Shown piece after piece: positions 61,487 to 64,000 of a stretch of DNA of 64,000 bases. This DNA comes from Nonomuraea angiospora (GTDB lineage Bacteria > Actinomycetota > Actinomycetes > Streptosporangiales > Streptosporangiaceae), in the NCBI RefSeq assembly GCF_014873145.1, contig NZ_JADBEK010000001.1:12586001-12650000 (forward strand), in the 5' to 3' direction. The notes under the pieces are model-generated. The model was not told the origin of the DNA. It did no database searches and worked only from the letters and a program-made list of their open reading frames with translations. Within the stretch, counting starts at the first letter, position 1, and each line of letters begins with the position of its first letter. The translations under genes were made by a program, and so were the position numbers.

Positions 61487-62476
61487 ATGCTGCGCTACCT
61501 CGGCAGGCGCGTCCTCGTCCTCATCCCGACGCTGGTCGCCATCTCCGTCGTCACGTTCGTGGTGATCCAGCTCCCGCCGGGCGACTACCTGACCACGCTG
61601 ACCGCGCAGCGGGCCGCCCAGGGCGACGCCGTGCCCACGGGCGAGCTGGCCCGGCTGACCGAGCGTTACGGCCTGGACCAGCCGGTCATCGTGCAGTACT
61701 GGCAGTGGATCTCCAACATCCTGTTCCACGGCGACTTCGGCGAGTCCTTCGACTACGCCCGGCCGGTCACCTCGCTGCTCGCCGAACGGCTGCCGCTGAC
61801 GATCACACTGTCGCTGGTCACGCTCGTCTTCATCTGGGCGGTGTCGTTCCCCATCGGCGTCTACTCCGCGATCCGGCAGTACTCCGCTGGCGACTACACC
61901 TTCACCTTCCTCGGCTATCTCGGGCTCGCCGTACCCAACTTCCTGATCGCGCTGGTGCTGATGTGGATCGGGCTCAAGTTCTTCGGCCTGAACGCGGGCG
62001 GGATCCTGTCGCCGGAGTACCGCGACGCCCCGTGGAGCCTGGCCAAGGTGGGCGATCTGGTGGCCCATCTGTGGATCCCGATCGTCATCTGGGGCACGGC
62101 CGGCACCGCGGGCAACATCCGCGTGCTGCGCGCCAACCTGCTGGACGAGCTGCGCAAGCCGTACGTGGTCGCGGCCAGGGCACGCGGCATGCCCGAACGG
62201 AAGATGACGATCATGTATCCGGTGCGGGTGGCGATGAACCCGTTCTTCTCCACCATCGGCTGGGTGCTGCCCGGCCTCATCGCGGCGGACGCGATCACCT
62301 CCAAGGTGCTCAACCTGCAGACCACCGGCCCGCTGATGCTGCGCGCGCTGCTCGCCCAGGACATGTACCTGGCCGGAGCGATCCTGCTGATCAGCGCCGT
62401 GCTGGTGGTGGTCGGCACGCTGGTCTCCGACGTCGCGCTCGGCTGGCTGGACCCGCGCGTCCGGCTCAGGTACTAG
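61487..62476 (+). CDS. ABC transporter permease, DppB/OppB type
   Basis: A 329-residue permease. LGRRVLVLIPTLVAISVVTF, then VIQLPPGDYL, is the N-terminal helix and following motif common in saccharide-associated members of this family; RANLLDELRKPYVVAARARG holds the ATPase-contact loop; six helices in all. It starts 4 bases after the binding-protein stop. Forms the channel with the next gene's product. Confidence 0.92.
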   Translation: MLRYLGRRVLVLIPTLVAISVVTFVVIQLPPGDYLTTLTAQRAAQGDAVPTGELARLTERYGLDQPVIVQYWQWISNILFHGDFGESFDYARPVTSLLAERLPLTITLSLVTLVFIWAVSFPIGVYSAIRQYSAGDYTFTFLGYLGLAVPNFLIALVLMWIGLKFFGLNAGGILSPEYRDAPWSLAKVGDLVAHLWIPIVIWGTAGTAGNIRVLRANLLDELRKPYVVAARARGMPERKMTIMYPVRVAMNPFFSTIGWVLPGLIAADAITSKVLNLQTTGPLMLRALLAQDMYLAGAILLISAVLVVVGTLVSDVALGWLDPRVRLRY

Positions 62477-62488
62477 GAGGGGCCGATC

Positions 62489-63568
62489 GTGAAGGATGAG
62501 ACCCTCGCCGTCGCCTCGCAGTGGAAGCTCGTCTGGTGGGGCTTCAAGCGCCACCGGGTCGCGCTGGTCTGCGGCTTCGTCACCGTCGCCATCTACCTGG
62601 TGGCGGTCTTCGCGCCGTTCCTCGCCCCCGGCTCCGGCCAGAGGACCAACGCCGACTACACCTACGCCCCGCCGCAGGCGCTGCGCTTCGACACCGATAC
62701 GGGCCTGTACGTCCACCCGTACACCTTCAAACAGGACCCGGAGACGCTGGCGCTGTCGTTCGAGGCCGACGAGGGCAAGAAGGTGCCGGTCGGGTTCTTC
62801 GTCAAGGGCGAGCCGTACGAGCTGCTCGGGTTCATCCCCTGGGACCGGCACCTGATCGGCCCTTCGGGCGGGGGGAACATGTACCTGCTGGGCACCGACT
62901 CGGTCGGCCGCGACCTGCTGTCCAGGATCATCCAGGGCACCACGGTCTCCATGTCGATCGGGCTGGTCGGCGTGCTGCTCTCGCTGGTGCTGGGCGTCGT
63001 GCTCGGCGGCGTCTCCGGGTACGTGGGCGGCCGGACCGACACGGTGATCCAGCGCGTCATCGAGATCATCATGTCGATCCCGACGATCCCGCTGTGGATG
63101 GCGCTGTTCGCGGCCGTGCCGGCCTCGTGGAGCCAGCTCGAACGCTACTTCGCGCTCACCGTCGTCATCTCGCTGGTCGGCTGGACCGGCATGGCCAGGG
63201 AGGTGCGGGGCAAGTTCTTCGCCGTGCGCGGCGAGGAGTACGTCATGGCCGCGACCGCCGACGGCGCCGGGCGCCTGCGCATCATGTTCCGGCACATGCT
63301 GCCGTCGTTCACCAGCCACATCATCGCCAACCTGTCGCTGTCGATCCCGTCGGTGATCCTGGCCGAGACCGCGCTGTCGTTCATCGGGCTCGGCCTGCAG
63401 ACCCCGATGATCAGCTGGGGCGTGCTGCTGCAGGAGGCGCAGAACATCCGGGCGGTGTCCACCGCGCCCTGGATGCTGATCCCCGGCATCGCGGTCGTGG
63501 TGACCGTGCTGGCCATGAACTTCTTCGGCGACGGCCTGCGTGACGCGGCCGACCCGTACAAGCACTGA
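62489..63568 (+). CDS. ABC transporter permease, DppC/OppC type
   Basis: A 359-residue permease with a longer periplasmic segment (about residues 50-135, TYAPPQALRFDTDTGLYVHP) between the first two helices. LLGTDSVGRDLLSRIIQGTT is the DppC signature and EEYVMAATADGAGRLRIMFR the ATPase-contact loop. The large extracytoplasmic insert is typical of permeases found with oligosaccharide-type family 5 binding proteins. The GTG follows AGGAGGGGC. Confidence 0.92.
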   Translation: MKDETLAVASQWKLVWWGFKRHRVALVCGFVTVAIYLVAVFAPFLAPGSGQRTNADYTYAPPQALRFDTDTGLYVHPYTFKQDPETLALSFEADEGKKVPVGFFVKGEPYELLGFIPWDRHLIGPSGGGNMYLLGTDSVGRDLLSRIIQGTTVSMSIGLVGVLLSLVLGVVLGGVSGYVGGRTDTVIQRVIEIIMSIPTIPLWMALFAAVPASWSQLERYFALTVVISLVGWTGMAREVRGKFFAVRGEEYVMAATADGAGRLRIMFRHMLPSFTSHIIANLSLSIPSVILAETALSFIGLGLQTPMISWGVLLQEAQNIRAVSTAPWMLIPGIAVVVTVLAMNFFGDGLRDAADPYKH

Positions 63569-63590
63569 CGCCCCTTTTCGGGAGGATCTC

Positions 63591-64000
63591 GTGGCAGAGC
63601 CGCTGCTCGGCATCGAAGGGCTGCGCACCCACTTCTTCACCTCGGAAGGCGTGCTCAAGGCCGTGGACGGGGTGGACCTGTCGGTGCCGGCGGGCAGGAC
63701 CGTCTGCCTGGTCGGCGAGTCGGGGTGCGGCAAGTCCGTCACCGCCCGCTCGATCCTGCAGCTCGTGGACCGGCCGGGCCGGATCGTCGAGGGCTCGATC
63801 CGCTGGAAGGGCGCGACCGACCTGGCCGGGCTCGACCCGGCCGGGGAGGAGCTCCGGCGGGTGCGCGGCGGCGAGATCGGCATGATCTTCCAGGAGCCGA
63901 TGGCGTCCCTGTCGCCCATGTACACCGTGGGCGCGCAGCTCTCCCAGGCCCTGCGGCTGCATCGCGACCTGACCAGGCAGGAGGCCCGGGAGGAAGGCGT
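63591..64000 (+). CDS. ABC transporter ATP-binding protein, DppD/OppD type (partial)
   Basis: The first 136 codons; the gene runs past the window end. Walker A is GESGCGKS (about residues 43-50) and the Q-loop is MIFQEPMASLSPMY, identical in layout to DppD. Signature and Walker B motifs lie beyond the window. GGGAGGATCTC precedes the GTG. A DppF-type second ATPase is expected next. It powers import by the two permeases before it. Confidence 0.92.
   Translation, partial: MAEPLLGIEGLRTHFFTSEGVLKAVDGVDLSVPAGRTVCLVGESGCGKSVTARSILQLVDRPGRIVEGSIRWKGATDLAGLDPAGEELRRVRGGEIGMIFQEPMASLSPMYTVGAQLSQALRLHRDLTRQEAREEG

Noticed and set aside
61451..63925. Minus-strand open frame of over 800 codons opposite the DppBC-type genes
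   Set aside because: Low-complexity His/Asp/Gln/Arg-rich composition; the plus strand encodes well-recognised permeases with proper ribosome binding sites.

Overview
The window is high-GC (roughly 70 percent or more), densely coded DNA with GTG and TTG starts, ATGA/GTGA gene overlaps, and families typical of filamentous actinomycetes: an XRE regulator with a DUF5753-like tail, a DUF574 methyltransferase, an ECF41 sigma factor, DUF1707 and CsoR. I infer a soil actinomycete, perhaps of the Streptosporangiales (Nonomuraea-like); the order is a guess from gene content. I saw no rRNA, tRNA, CRISPR array, insertion sequence or prophage gene.

Layout: (1) 1-2.0 kb, the end of a sugar-transport operon (permease tail, ThuA protein, Gfo/Idh/MocA oxidoreductase). 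(2) 2.0-15.9 kb, small modules: TetR with an aldo/keto reductase and two palindromic operators; a ZIP metal transporter; DUF1707 protein; a frameshifted EXLDI gene; exonuclease; BlaI/M56 pair; a three-subunit YagTSR-like molybdenum hydroxylase; CsoR with a copper chaperone; secreted protein; AhpD-like protein; serine hydrolase; DoxX-like protein with ECF41 sigma factor. (3) 16-22.5 kb, a secreted alginate-lyase-family enzyme behind a ROK-type palindrome, then a benzoyl-CoA epoxidation module (boxB, PaaX-type repressor, boxC, amidohydrolase). (4) 22.5-28.7 kb, XRE regulator, an SsuABC/TauABC-like transporter, methyltransferase, secreted protein.

(5) 28.6-46.4 kb is a carbohydrate locus. A leftward operon (2-hydroxyacid dehydrogenase, GH36, LacI) faces a rightward operon (two LplB/YtcP-type permeases, a lipoprotein binding protein, gene debris, GH43, alpha/beta hydrolase). 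Then come an orphan ribose-type binding protein, a 1,492-residue secreted multidomain protein and a second alginate-lyase-family enzyme. (6) 46.4-55.3 kb, miscellaneous genes: a membrane-anchored protein, SMI1/LRR-like protein, MOSC protein, multicopper oxidase with DUF6220-like partner, AraC with EamA exporter, mannose-6-phosphate isomerase. (7) 55.3-64 kb is a second carbohydrate locus: a leftward operon (DUF2264 enzyme, LacI, 2-hydroxyacid dehydrogenase) facing an oligopeptide-type ABC transporter that runs off the window.

How it works together: regions 5 and 7 are built alike. Each has a paralogous LacI plus hydroxyacid dehydrogenase in a leftward operon, facing a transporter operon across a shared control region with CG-centred palindromes. 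In region 5 four operator copies share a CTATC extension. Two of the promoters also carry an 11-bp direct repeat, GTAACG-N5-GTAACG, exactly 5 bp upstream of the -35 box and about 46 bp upstream of the operator centre. That shared design, and the large unassigned secreted protein it controls, are the most novel signals I found.
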